A DNA stretch of 64,000 nt, from NCBI RefSeq assembly GCF_000737715.1, contig NZ_JPRN01000006.1, forward strand, positions 186,001-250,000, written 5' to 3'. The notes beneath the pieces were generated by a model. That model did not search any database and had not been told where the DNA came from. It saw nothing but the letters and a program-made list of their open reading frames with translations. The stretch is from Chryseobacterium sp. JM1. GTDB lineage: Bacteria > Bacteroidota > Bacteroidia > Flavobacteriales > Weeksellaceae. The translations under genes and the position numbers were made by a program. Below are positions 54,704 through 63,627 of the stretch, one piece after another (positions within the stretch are counted from its first letter, which is position 1; each line of letters opens with the position of its first letter).

Positions 54704-55345
54704 TTAATTCTGTTCGGTTTCAGTTATTTGAAATAGTTTTATATTGATCTTAAAGTCCTTGTGTTGCAGGTTTAAGCTATCCGCGAAGATATGTTTTTTT
54801 GCTGCAAAACTGAAATCGATTTTTTCCTTATTGTTTTTTGTGTAAATGATGTTCTTCAGCAGTCCGTCTTCCTTATTGAAAAACAGGTAGTAAGCCCTTT
54901 TGTCGGCTTTGGAAAGATAGATTTTAGAATGATCATTTTCAAAAGATTCACTCACCGGAAATTTCCTTTTAAGCAGCTCCCGGAAGTCGTTCTTTAAAAA
55001 ATTAATCACAATCTTCTTATCCAGATCGGGAAGAACGTAATTCAATTTAAAATCATTCTCAGAAATCTCGAAATCAATTAATTTATTTCCAAAATCTGAA
55101 GTCATGGCCACGCGGTGAGTCGTTTCATTCAGTTTTTTAATGATCAGAATTCCGCTTACATGATTTTTGTAAATATCCATCTGGCATTTATACACATAAT
55201 CTTCACCGGAAGAAAAATATAAATTTTCAACCGTTTTCTCAGCACTCTGAACCGGTTTTGCATCTGTCAGCTGGTAGCTTTTACACGAAACCAACAGCAG
55301 GAAAACCAGACTATAAACTAAACTCTGAAGCTGCAATCGCTGCAT
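54704..55345 (-). CDS. LolB-like lipoprotein
   Basis: The 213-residue protein starts at the ATG at 55345, giving a lipoprotein signal (SLVYSLVFLLLVSCKSY, Cys about 21). This makes it overlap the end of the LolA gene by 35 nt. The mature beta-rich part of about 190 residues has the size of LolB, the outer-membrane acceptor that works with LolA. LolB identity is inferred from length, lipid anchor and the LolA neighbour, not from a firm motif. Confidence 0.68.
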   Translation of the reverse strand: MQRLQLQSLVYSLVFLLLVSCKSYQLTDAKPVQSAEKTVENLYFSSGEDYVYKCQMDIYKNHVSGILIIKKLNETTHRVAMTSDFGNKLIDFEISENDFKLNYVLPDLDKKIVINFLKNDFRELLKRKFPVSESFENDHSKIYLSKADKRAYYLFFNKEDGLLKNIIYTKNNKEKIDFSFAAKKHIFADSLNLQHKDFKINIKLFQITETEQN

Positions 55346-55937
55346 TGATCTTGGTATTTTTGAATACAATATTCGTCGTGTCTCCCGAGGCTTCCGTCAT
55401 ATTCACCTGTGAAACCGTTGACTGGTTTTTTGGAAAATGAAGTTCAATCTGTTTGATGTATTTCAACAGCTGGGCAGATTTCGGAGTGAATTTGGCCACA
55501 TTGAAATTTCCGTTTTTATAATAGGACACGGTAAACTCAGGATCGCTGAACATTTTTCCGTTTGAACTTCCTACAATCAGTTTATTGATCTTCTCAAAAG
55601 TTTTACTCTTGGCATCTACAGACGATTTTTTCCCCTGATCATTGATGAAAATTTTACCTTCCTTAAAAACAATACTGTACTGATAAGGTTTTGTATATTT
55701 CCAGCTCAGCATATTCGGTGATTTCAAAGACATTTTTCCGTAGGTAACGATGCTTTTATCCAGAAAATCCATCTTTTTGGTCTGGGTAAAATCGCTCTGG
55801 AGGGTTTTGATCTCCTGGGTTTCAGAAGACACTTTCGCTACAAATGCTTTAGCTTCTGCGCCTGACATTGCGGTCATCTGGGCAGAAAAGAAACCTGAAA
55901 TGAATATAAATGCTCCTAAAACAATATTTTTAATCAT
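55311..55937 (-). CDS. lolA: LolA-family periplasmic lipid carrier
   Basis: The 208-residue protein has a signal peptide (IVLGAFIFISGFFSAQ). The LolA fold is visible in ETQEIKTLQSDFTQTKKMDF, GKMSLKSPNMLSWKYTKPYQ and the following VFKEGKIFINDQGKK. LolA carries lipoproteins across the periplasm, but paralogues in aryl polyene clusters probably carry the lipid-like pigment. The location between the deacetylase and the LolB-like gene points to this dedicated role. Confidence 0.86.
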   Translation of the reverse strand: MIKNIVLGAFIFISGFFSAQMTAMSGAEAKAFVAKVSSETQEIKTLQSDFTQTKKMDFLDKSIVTYGKMSLKSPNMLSWKYTKPYQYSIVFKEGKIFINDQGKKSSVDAKSKTFEKINKLIVGSSNGKMFSDPEFTVSYYKNGNFNVAKFTPKSAQLLKYIKQIELHFPKNQSTVSQVNMTEASGDTTNIVFKNTKINAAIAASEFSL

Positions 55938-55939
55938 TT

Positions 55940-56686
55940 TTATTTGATTTTGTTAATTGAATCGACTGTAAACGTCGAATATTTTCTCTCCTTCAAAAAT
56001 AACAATAAATCGACCAATACGTTGTACGTCTTTTCAGAGGTATCATGAAGAAGGATAATGCTTCCTTTCTTCAGGCCTTTGGTTACTTTTTTATAGATTT
56101 TCTTTTCATCTTCTGTAACCGTATCCAGTGAACGGACATTCCAGCCGATGCTTTTTTTATGAGTTCTTTTGATGGCCTTTGCGATGCTCGGATTCGTAAC
56201 ACCGAAAGGAGGTCGGTACCAATCAGTTTTAATCCGACCGGTTTTTAAGATGATTTCGTCACATTTTTCAATCTCCTCTGTCATTTTTGAGGCAGACAGA
56301 AATCCTGTATTGTTTGAATGGGAAAGCGTATGATTTCCGATGGTGTGGCCTTCGGCAATAATCCGCTGAAAAGTTTCCGGGTATTTTTCGATCTGTTTTC
56401 CGATACAGAAAAAAGTAGCTTTTACCTGATGTTCCTGAAGCAGATCTAAAAATTTGGGTGTAAATTCAGTCGGCCCGTCATCAAAAGTCAGGGCAACTTC
56501 ATTGATTTTCGTTCTTTTATGGGTAATGCTGTTTACAAAATATCCCAGCGTAATATCAAATGATCCCCAAACCACGACGAAAGAAAAAGCCAGAAATCCA
56601 GCCAGATAAACCCAGATACTTCCATGAAACGCATAAATAAATACGTTGCAGAAAAGATAAAATAGAATAAATGGATAATGCTTCAT
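55940..56686 (-). CDS. Polysaccharide deacetylase family protein (NodB domain)
   Basis: The 248-residue protein has two N-terminal membrane segments (about residues 5-20 and 25-42) and a NodB domain. The metal triad is D70 in TFDDGP with H119 and H123 in GNHTLSH, and the Arg motif is WYRPPFG. It should deacetylate a periplasm-facing N- or O-acetyl glycan or a related acyl compound. It lies 2 nt upstream of lolA, so it is part of the pigment operon. Confidence 0.87.
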   Translation of the reverse strand: MKHYPFILFYLFCNVFIYAFHGSIWVYLAGFLAFSFVVVWGSFDITLGYFVNSITHKRTKINEVALTFDDGPTEFTPKFLDLLQEHQVKATFFCIGKQIEKYPETFQRIIAEGHTIGNHTLSHSNNTGFLSASKMTEEIEKCDEIILKTGRIKTDWYRPPFGVTNPSIAKAIKRTHKKSIGWNVRSLDTVTEDEKKIYKKVTKGLKKGSIILLHDTSEKTYNVLVDLLLFLKERKYSTFTVDSINKIK

Positions 56687-56762
56687 CTTCCGGTATTTTG
56701 AGTTGTACTTATTTTGATCTCTGCATTCAGGAAACCTACCAATTGGATGTTTTCCTGTTTGA

Positions 56763-57824
56763 TTAAGCTCTTTCCAGCAACATCAGACTATGATCATTTC
56801 CAGCCAGATGATTGTAAAGAAGAATATTTTTAATGTCGGTCTTTTGCACTGAATGGATCATCATGACTTCCGGAATTTGCTGTTCCTTCAGAATATGGCA
56901 GGCCATAAATGTGGAAAAGCCACTTGCTGTATTGAATTCTCCGCTCAAATGTTTGTAATACAGTAAAGCTGAATTATGAAACGCATCCATTGCTTTTGTG
57001 TAGTAAACATCAGATGTGGCATCACCACTGAAACCTAAGATTACAGCATCGATGTCTTTATGTTTCAAATTGTTTTTAGCTAAAAAATCTCCTATAAAAG
57101 TTGATGTTTTTTCTATTTCCAATCTGTTGATGATCTGAATGTCTCTAAGTTTTGCGAAAGAACTTTCCGTTTTATCTTTTCCTAAAACAAAAAAAGCTGC
57201 CCCTTCACCCCAGATCACGCCATCCGTTTCGGAATGTAAATAATCAGCGGGAAGATCTTCTTCTTTTTTTATCGTATTGTTGAGACGGTAAAGTTCCATG
57301 GTTCTGGCTGTCTGCTCATCTGCAGCGCCTACGAGAACATTTTCAGCCTCTCCGTCGTTGATCTGAAGCTGAGCGTCCAGAAAAGAGAATTCCAGTGAGG
57401 AAGAGGTGTTGACATACGTGAAATTGTACGCATGACACTGAAGTCCGAGAGCGATCTGTCCTGCAACGGTGTTATGAGTCGATTGGATAAAAAATGTAGG
57501 AGTCAGAAACTCTTCATTATTATCGATCACATTTTTCAGGAACTTTTCAGAATCCTGGGAACATCCCATTCCCGTTCCTACAATGATGGCATCCGGTTTT
57601 TCAATTCCTGCTTCTTTTAAAGCATAATTGGAGGCTACAGAGCTCATTTTTACGGTTTTAGACATTCTCCTGATCATCGCAGGGGGAATGAATTCTTTAT
57701 AGTTGGGATCTACAGCTTTTAAGATCTGAACAGATGGGTCAGCTTTAAGATCCAGGAAAAAATTTTCTTTTAAAGTGTCCTGAACAGAGATGCAGGATGC
57801 ACTGTTGATGTATACTGCGTTCAT
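56763..57824 (-). CDS. Ketosynthase-like protein without catalytic residues (chain-length factor type)
   Basis: The 353-residue thiolase-fold protein aligns with ketosynthases, but the nucleophile Cys position is Ser (S141 in VNTSSSLEFSF, against TACSSA of the neighbour). The two His motifs are also gone (GFSGDATSD and LSGEFNTASGF). It should pair with the active ketosynthase encoded upstream, as chain-length factors do, and set polyene length. The start overlaps that gene's stop by 4 nt, which supports a heterodimer made in equal amounts. Confidence 0.82.
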   Translation of the reverse strand: MNAVYINSASCISVQDTLKENFFLDLKADPSVQILKAVDPNYKEFIPPAMIRRMSKTVKMSSVASNYALKEAGIEKPDAIIVGTGMGCSQDSEKFLKNVIDNNEEFLTPTFFIQSTHNTVAGQIALGLQCHAYNFTYVNTSSSLEFSFLDAQLQINDGEAENVLVGAADEQTARTMELYRLNNTIKKEEDLPADYLHSETDGVIWGEGAAFFVLGKDKTESSFAKLRDIQIINRLEIEKTSTFIGDFLAKNNLKHKDIDAVILGFSGDATSDVYYTKAMDAFHNSALLYYKHLSGEFNTASGFSTFMACHILKEQQIPEVMMIHSVQKTDIKNILLYNHLAGNDHSLMLLERA

Positions 57825-59020
57825 GATTTTGAGAAAATTAAAGTAGAACAGTTCCCTCCGAACCCGAATGAATTGGAAAGCACATGGTTAATGTCTTTCT
57901 CCTTCAGTTCTGTAACCGGAGTTAAGTCAAATTCTGCCATTTTCGTTTTGAAATTCAGATTAGGGAAAATGACGCTGTGCTGCATCGCCAAAATGGAAAA
58001 TACCGCTTCAATTCCCGCTGCTGCTGCCAGAGTATGTCCGGTAAAAGCTTTGGTAGAACTGAATTCAGGAACCTGACCTTCACCGAAGATCCGGATCATG
58101 GCAATTCCTTCTGATAAATCATTATTGGGAGTCGCCGTTCCGTGAACGTTGATATAATCGATGTTCTCTTTTTCCAGACCGGATATTTTAAGAGCCTGTT
58201 GCATGGCGAGAAAAGCACCCTGTCCGTTTTCTGACGAAGCGGTCTGATGATGGGCATCATTCGCATTGCCATAGCCGGAAAGATAAGCCAGGACTTTTTT
58301 GTTCTCTTTTTTCACGACTTCATCAGACTCAAGAATGATAAAAGCGGCGGCTTCCCCAAGGTTCAACCCTTTTCTGTCGTTATCAAATGGTGTATTGTAA
58401 GAATCGGTAAGAATCATCAGCGTATTGAATCCGTTCAAAGTAAATTTTGAAAGAGAATCCGTGCCACCCACGATCACACGGTCCAAAACACCGTTTTTAA
58501 TCAGTTTAGCACCCATCATGATCGCATTCGCTGCTGAAGAGCAGGCTGTACTGATCGTGGAAACCATACCGTTTAATCCAAGATAATCAGCGATGGCCAA
58601 TGAGGAATTTCCCGCATCATGAGCATCGATGTATTTTTGCTTTTCAGGAAAGTCTTCGTAAGAGTAGAAATACCTTTCCGTGATATCCATTCCGGCGACA
58701 CTGGTAGAAGAGATGAGACCGGTTTTGTATTCATTGATATCCGAAATTCCGGCAGATGCTACAGCTTCTCTTGCGGCGATCATGCCTAATAAAGAAGTTC
58801 TTGTCACATTATTGTCTTCAGGCAGCTGAAGCTGTTGTACAAGCTCTTCATTAGACCATTTTATCTCGCCTGTTTTTATAGTTCCGGCATGGCGGGTCTC
58901 AAACATCTGGATGTCATAAATTCCGTGTTTTCCGGTTTTTAACGAAATAAAATTTTCCTCCACATTGTTTCCGATGGAAGAAATGATGCCCATTCCTGTG
59001 ATGGCAATTTTCTTGTTCAT
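57821..59020 (-). CDS. Beta-ketoacyl-ACP synthase (KAS II type)
   Basis: The 399-residue enzyme has the full triad: C160 in STACSSAAN, His in NVHGTATPNND, and His in STKAFTGHTLAAAAG. It should be the condensing subunit that works with the chain-length-factor-like protein encoded next (4-nt overlap). Upstream lies inverted repeat copy C and then an ACP gene. Confidence 0.92.
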   Translation of the reverse strand: MNKKIAITGMGIISSIGNNVEENFISLKTGKHGIYDIQMFETRHAGTIKTGEIKWSNEELVQQLQLPEDNNVTRTSLLGMIAAREAVASAGISDINEYKTGLISSTSVAGMDITERYFYSYEDFPEKQKYIDAHDAGNSSLAIADYLGLNGMVSTISTACSSAANAIMMGAKLIKNGVLDRVIVGGTDSLSKFTLNGFNTLMILTDSYNTPFDNDRKGLNLGEAAAFIILESDEVVKKENKKVLAYLSGYGNANDAHHQTASSENGQGAFLAMQQALKISGLEKENIDYINVHGTATPNNDLSEGIAMIRIFGEGQVPEFSSTKAFTGHTLAAAAGIEAVFSILAMQHSVIFPNLNFKTKMAEFDLTPVTELKEKDINHVLSNSFGFGGNCSTLIFSKS

Positions 59021-59028
59021 TTATTTTT

Positions 59029-59116
59029 AATGTAACAGTGTATTAATGTACCAATGTATCAATCTACCAGTGTAACAATGATTGCTAGACTGTTAAACTG
59101 ATATATTGGTACATTT
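59029..59116. repeat. TGTAACAATG-type inverted repeat, copy C
   Basis: The left arm (59029-59082) contains AATGTACCAATGTATCAATC and AGTGTAACAATG. The right arm (59088-59116) contains GACTGTTAAACTGATATATT and TGGTACATT as the inverse. It lies between the ketosynthase and ACP genes of the minus arm. Confidence 0.75.
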
Positions 59117-59118
59117 AT

Positions 59119-59376
59119 TTATTTCGTTCTGTTGTCTTCAATGAATTGAGCCATTGTATCGATAGATTGGAAAATTTCCTTTCCTTTTTTAGGATCGGCT
59201 AATTTTATTCCATAGTCTTTATCCAAAAGAACGATAAGCTCAAGAGCGTCAATAGAATCAAGACCCAATCCGCCTCCGAATAAAGGATCGGTATCTTTGA
59301 TCTCTTCTACAGAAACGTCTTCAAGGTTTAGAACTTCAATGATTTTGTGCTTTAATTCTGTTTTTAAGTTTTCCAT
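59119..59376 (-). CDS. Acyl carrier protein of the pigment locus (minus arm)
   Basis: The 85-residue protein has the phosphopantetheine Ser in GLGLDSIDALELIV (DSI motif). The ATG at 59376 (MENLKTEL) is the normal ACP start; the 16 codons upstream would run through repeat copy D. It carries the chain for the minus-arm ketosynthases. It differs clearly from the plus-arm ACP, so the locus uses two ACPs. Confidence 0.9.
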   Translation of the reverse strand: MENLKTELKHKIIEVLNLEDVSVEEIKDTDPLFGGGLGLDSIDALELIVLLDKDYGIKLADPKKGKEIFQSIDTMAQFIEDNRTK

Positions 59377-59383
59377 AATATAG

Positions 59384-59514
59384 ATTAATAGTGTACCAAT
59401 GTACTTAATGTACCAGTGTACCAATGCATGAATATATCCATTTCTATGTTTAGAATTGTTACATTGCTAGACTGTTACATTGTTATATTGTTCCATTGTT
59501 ATATTGTTACATTT
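59384..59514. repeat. TGTAACAATG-type inverted repeat, copy D
   Basis: The left arm (59384-59428) contains AATAGTGTACCAATGTACTT and GTACCAGTGTACCAATG. The right arm (59455-59514) contains TTGTTACATTGCTAGACTGT and several TACATTGTTATATTGTT units. It fills the gap between the ACP gene and the ketosynthase-like gene upstream of it. Confidence 0.75.
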
Positions 59515-60063
59515 TTATAGGGTTAGCAAATATACAAAAGCTTTATAATTTTCCTGATAAAGTTCCGTCCAGCCGCAGAGAACTTTTTCTGCCTTTCCGG
59601 ACAGCAGGATCTGCTCTGCGTAGTCGTTTAAAAATTGTTCATCCAATTCATCCAGAACGAAAAAAGCATTCTCCGTCTGCATTTGATGTCTGATGCTGAT
59701 CTCACCTACACAGATATTAGGTAAGGTGTAGACAAATACGGCAGGGCTAGGGAAGTAATTTTCTTCTGAGTTGATACTTTCCTGGTATTTGAAATCCGTA
59801 TCCAGACTGGATGATCGGTTGGCAAGAACCACTGCTGTTCTGCTGTGATCTTCATCTTTTAAAATTATTTCCGAAGCAAGAAAAGCAAGCTTACTCAGAT
59901 TATCCATCTTGTGAAATTTGGAATAATTGATTTCTAAACTTTTATAAGCTTCTTTCGCAAAATCGTGAAATGTTTCCGCATGGCTTTCAAAAACAGGAAG
60001 TCCGTTAACGGTTATTTTCGAATGTTCTATGGTACAGCTGTCCGTTTTCTTCATCACTTTCAT
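59515..60063 (-). CDS. Short ketosynthase-like protein (half thiolase fold)
   Basis: The 182-residue protein resembles the N-terminal half of ketosynthases. Segments such as [12 protein letters not shown] and [16 protein letters not shown], followed by [20 protein letters not shown], align with the dimer core. There is no catalytic Cys in the TACSS position, and the second half of the fold is absent. Similar short proteins occur in aryl polyene loci and are often misnamed 3-oxoacyl-ACP synthase. A structural or chaperone role is the best guess. It starts 1 nt after the upstream ketosynthase stop. Confidence 0.72.
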   Translation of the reverse strand: MKVMKKTDSCTIEHSKITVNGLPVFESHAETFHDFAKEAYKSLEINYSKFHKMDNLSKLAFLASEIILKDEDHSRTAVVLANRSSSLDTDFKYQESINSEENYFPSPAVFVYTLPNICVGEISIRHQMQTENAFFVLDELDEQFLNDYAEQILLSGKAEKVLCGWTELYQENYKAFVYLLTL

Positions 60064-60064
60064 T

Positions 60065-61198
60065 TTAACATTTTTCTAAAACAATCGCTGCATTGCATCC
60101 GCCGAAGCCTGAAGCTGTTTTTAAAATATACTGAATGGCTGCAGACTGGTTTTCTGTAATGATATTCAAAGGTTGGGAAACTCCCGTTTCTTCAAAATTC
60201 TTAGAAGGAATCAGCAGTCCGTGGCGGGCACTTTCCATAGAAATAATGCTTTCCAAAAGTCCCGATGCGCCAAGGCAGTGTCCGTAATATCCTTTCATGC
60301 TGTTCAATGGAGCATGTTGAAGTTCCATTCTGTTGAAGGCGATGGCTTCCATTTCGTCATTGTAGATGGTGGCGGTTCCGTGGGCGGAAATAAAATCGAT
60401 CTGATCAGAGGTAACATTCGCTTCTGTCATTGCATTTTTGATGCTTGCATACAATCCGTCTCCCGTTCTGGAAGGTCCCGAAATGTGATTGGCATCATTC
60501 ACGGCGGAGTCTCCGGATATTTTAAACCTAAACTTTTCGTTTTCACTTGGAGCAGAAGTGATATACACCGCTGCGGTCGCTTCACCGATATTAATTCCGT
60601 TTCTGTTTTTGTCGTAAGGCTTGCATGGTTCCGTTCCGATGGCCTGGAAAGAGTTGAATCCTGAGATCACAAACTCTGAAACCTCATCACCGGCAATTAC
60701 AAAAGCATCTTTATATTTCCCGGCCTTAATCATATTTTTAGCAACAGCAATAGCCATTACTCCTGAAACGCAGGCATTGGAAACCACGATGGGTTTTGTT
60801 TTAAATCCAAAATAATCAGCAATTTTCTGTGCTAATTTTGAAAGATAAACGCCTTCCGGTAATGCCGTCTGATTTTTTAATAAGCTGATATTTCCTTTGG
60901 TCGTTGATAGGATGAAAGCCGTTTCTTCCGAAATATCATCCTTTTCAACCAGAGGTTTTAAACTCAGTAGAAACATTTTCTCAAGTCTTGTAAAATCCTG
61001 ACCGTCAAAATTGTTTTTAAATTCTTTTTCCAGCTTTTCAGTATCAATAATGGAAGCATAAAAAGCGTCCTGATTTTCTATCACCTGATGCAGACCCACG
61101 CCTGATTTTCCTTCTACCAGATGATTCCAGTTCGAAGTAACGTCAAAACCTAAAGGAGTGACGCAGTTGTAGTCTGTAATATAAATTTCTTTCTTCAT
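60065..61198 (-). CDS. Beta-ketoacyl synthase
   Basis: The 377-residue thiolase-fold enzyme has C143 in [11 protein letters not shown], His in [12 protein letters not shown] and His in [14 protein letters not shown], so all three catalytic residues are present. It differs from the other two active ketosynthases in the locus and probably handles a different step, for example starter loading. It overlaps the upstream thioesterase gene by 1 nt. Confidence 0.88.
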   Translation of the reverse strand: MKKEIYITDYNCVTPLGFDVTSNWNHLVEGKSGVGLHQVIENQDAFYASIIDTEKLEKEFKNNFDGQDFTRLEKMFLLSLKPLVEKDDISEETAFILSTTKGNISLLKNQTALPEGVYLSKLAQKIADYFGFKTKPIVVSNACVSGVMAIAVAKNMIKAGKYKDAFVIAGDEVSEFVISGFNSFQAIGTEPCKPYDKNRNGINIGEATAAVYITSAPSENEKFRFKISGDSAVNDANHISGPSRTGDGLYASIKNAMTEANVTSDQIDFISAHGTATIYNDEMEAIAFNRMELQHAPLNSMKGYYGHCLGASGLLESIISMESARHGLLIPSKNFEETGVSQPLNIITENQSAAIQYILKTASGFGGCNAAIVLEKC

Positions 61199-61623
61199 TA
61201 TAATCCCATTTTATCTTTCCATGCCTGAAAAAACTCAGGATTATAAAGGCATAAGCTTCCATTACTGTCTAAGAAAACCTGAATGGTTTCTCCGCTGCAT
61301 ACCAGCTGATCATCCTGATTGAACAGTTCATAGGTGTAGATCAGTTTGGCAGATACGGAATTCACAAAAGTGGTGACGATCCTGAATGTTTCTCCGTATT
61401 TTAACGGAAGAAAATGTTCACAGGTACTTTTTACGATAGGTGTCACGTAGCCTTCTCTCTGAATATCGAGATAAGTAAGGCCGTGCTCCCTTCCGAAGGC
61501 TTCTCTTCCGTCTTCGAAATACACGATATAATGTCCGTGCCAGACGATGCCCAGAGGATCTGTTTCGTTGAATCTTACCCTTACTTCTTCCGTACAGGTT
61601 AATATGTTTTCTTTAGACTGCAT
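61198..61623 (-). CDS. 4-hydroxybenzoyl-CoA thioesterase-like protein (hotdog)
   Basis: The 141-residue protein has the 4HBT pattern FNETDPLGIVWHGHYIVYFE with D22, H29 and E37. It should release or proofread acyl chains from ACP or CoA. The ATG at 61623 (MQSKENIL) is chosen: the longer frame upstream reads through the end of the ABC permease gene and adds no conserved residues. It still overlaps that gene by 11 nt, so translation is coupled. Confidence 0.85.
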   Translation of the reverse strand: MQSKENILTCTEEVRVRFNETDPLGIVWHGHYIVYFEDGREAFGREHGLTYLDIQREGYVTPIVKSTCEHFLPLKYGETFRIVTTFVNSVSAKLIYTYELFNQDDQLVCSGETIQVFLDSNGSLCLYNPEFFQAWKDKMGL

Positions 61624-62881
61624 TTTGTTTTCGTTCGTAAAAAATAGAAATAGCGACCATCGCAATATAGAATGCAAAAAGGAAAGCAAGTTCTTTGGCA
61701 ATTCCTCCGATACCACTGTTTCTTAAAATAATATCATAATAGGCATTCAAACCCCAGTTCATCGGGGAGAATTTGGCTACGGTCTGCATAAATTCCGGCA
61801 TTAAAAATACGGGAACCCAAATTCCTCCGATAGCGGCCAGAACTACCACCGAAGTAGCTCCAAAAGGCGCAGACTGTTCCTGAGTATCTGCAATAGTTCC
61901 CAGTAAAACCCCAAATCCGATGGCTGCCAGTCCGGAAAATAAAGTCACCACAATAAGCTGGAACATTTTCCCTGAAACATCAAATGCCGGCAGATCCATG
62001 TAAGGGAAAAGGTAGATTCCCACAGCGACCATCAGTAAAAACTGAATGATACAGATGATCAGATACGTGAATGTTTTTCCTAAAATATGAACAAAGTATG
62101 GCGTAGGGCTGATTCTCGCTCTTACACTCGTGCCCTGACTTTTTTCTTTGACTAAATTGATAGAAAGCGGAACGACAATAAAGAAGATCGCGAAAAGCGT
62201 CCAGGCCGGAACATTGTGCTGAACTGAGTTCGGCATCACATCCATCGCTCCTTTTTTCGGGGTGATCTCTTTGAAGCTGATGAGGTTTTTGTTCTCATCA
62301 AGGTTTTCTTCTGTTCCCAGCTGATCCTGAAATGCTTTGTAGATCTTTTTATTTTCGATCTCAAACACCATTTTATTCACAGAATTCATCACGGAGTTTT
62401 TGAATCCTACGTTGGTTGCCGGATCAAAATACAGATGAATTTCTTTGGCTTTCGGAGCTGCTTTTTTCACCGCTGCTGCATCGCCTTCCAGTCCGAACGA
62501 ACTTACGATCGTCTGAACTTTGGAATCTATATTTGAATTTAAATCTTTCGTTAAATTTTCAGGAATGACGATGGCCATCTGATAATCTCCAGAAAACACG
62601 GCTTCCTGCGCTGACTTTTCGTTATAATTCGTCAGCAGCTGGAATGTTTTGCTGGTTTCCAGTTCCTGTTTTATGTTTTTGGATACCTCGGATTTGTCAT
62701 TATCAATGAAAATAATCGGGATTTTTGAACCTTCCAGATTTTTGAAAGTAGAATCCTGAATTAATGTAATCGTTACAATTAACAGCAACGGCATGACGAA
62801 AATAATGACTATTCCCCCAATATCTCTCTTCAGAAGAAGGATTTCCTTCACGAAGCTTCTCCAAAGTTTATACAACAACAT
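61613..62881 (-). CDS. ABC-2 type transporter permease
   Basis: The 422-residue inner-membrane protein has one N-terminal membrane segment (VIIFVMPLLLIVTITLI), a large periplasmic domain (about residues 40-225) and five C-terminal segments starting at WTLFAIFFIVVPLSINLV. This is the YhhJ/DrrB-like exporter layout. It overlaps the ATPase gene by 14 nt and forms an exporter with it, probably for pigment or its precursor. Confidence 0.9.
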   Translation of the reverse strand: MLLYKLWRSFVKEILLLKRDIGGIVIIFVMPLLLIVTITLIQDSTFKNLEGSKIPIIFIDNDKSEVSKNIKQELETSKTFQLLTNYNEKSAQEAVFSGDYQMAIVIPENLTKDLNSNIDSKVQTIVSSFGLEGDAAAVKKAAPKAKEIHLYFDPATNVGFKNSVMNSVNKMVFEIENKKIYKAFQDQLGTEENLDENKNLISFKEITPKKGAMDVMPNSVQHNVPAWTLFAIFFIVVPLSINLVKEKSQGTSVRARISPTPYFVHILGKTFTYLIICIIQFLLMVAVGIYLFPYMDLPAFDVSGKMFQLIVVTLFSGLAAIGFGVLLGTIADTQEQSAPFGATSVVVLAAIGGIWVPVFLMPEFMQTVAKFSPMNWGLNAYYDIILRNSGIGGIAKELAFLFAFYIAMVAISIFYERKQNAV

Positions 62882-63626
62882 CTCTTAGTTCTTTTCCTGT
62901 TAATGATATGAAAACGTCTTCCAGGTTTTCAGCGTTGGCGATCTGTGCTACCAGTTCTTCCGGTGTTCCTACCGCGTGTATTCTTCCTCTGTCGATAATG
63001 GCGATCTTCGTACAGAATTCTTCTGCCTCGGAAAGGTGGTGAGAGGTGTAAATGATACACGTCCCGTTTTTATTCAGTTCCTGTAAGAAATCGATGATTA
63101 CTTTTTTAGACTGAACATCAACACCTACAGTCGGTTCATCAAGGAACAGTACTTTCGGATTGTGAAGTGTTCCTGCGATAAGGTTGCACCGGCGTTTCAT
63201 TCCTCCGGAAAACTGTTCTACCTTTTTATCTGCAAACTTTGAAAGTCCCATGATCTCCAAGGATTCATCGATGGTTCTTTTAAGTTCTTTATGCTTTAAT
63301 CCGTACAGACTTCCGTAAAACATTAAGTTTTCTTTAGCCGTAAGAGTAGGATAGAGCGCATATTCCTGAGGCACGATTCCGATAATTTCTTTGATCTTGA
63401 AACTGTCTTTCTGAGGAGACAGACCATTGATCGTAAATTGTCCGGAGGTAGGTTTGATTAATCCTGAAAGCATGGAAATCAGAGTGGTTTTTCCGGCACC
63501 GTTTGGTCCCAGAATTCCATAGATCTCATTTTTCTCAATATTCAGCGAGATATCGTTCACAGAAAACTCTTCGGAGTTTTTGTACTTTTTGTATAGATTT
63601 TTGATCTCAATCATATTCTCCGCCAT
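62868..63626 (-). CDS. ABC transporter ATP-binding protein
   Basis: The 252-residue ATPase has Walker A GPNGAGKTT (about residues 39-47), the signature FSGGMKRRCN, Walker B VLFLDEPT and the switch His in YTSHHLSEAE. It powers the permease encoded by the overlapping downstream gene. It is preceded by the BtrH-like gene with a 1-nt gap, so it is in the same minus-strand operon. Confidence 0.95.
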   Translation of the reverse strand: MAENMIEIKNLYKKYKNSEEFSVNDISLNIEKNEIYGILGPNGAGKTTLISMLSGLIKPTSGQFTINGLSPQKDSFKIKEIIGIVPQEYALYPTLTAKENLMFYGSLYGLKHKELKRTIDESLEIMGLSKFADKKVEQFSGGMKRRCNLIAGTLHNPKVLFLDEPTVGVDVQSKKVIIDFLQELNKNGTCIIYTSHHLSEAEEFCTKIAIIDRGRIHAVGTPEELVAQIANAENLEDVFISLTGKELRDVVV

Positions 63627-63627
63627 A

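Noticed and set aside
61624..61716. Longer N-terminus for the hotdog thioesterase
   Set aside because: The added residues come from a shifted frame of the ABC permease gene and do not belong to the 4HBT fold.
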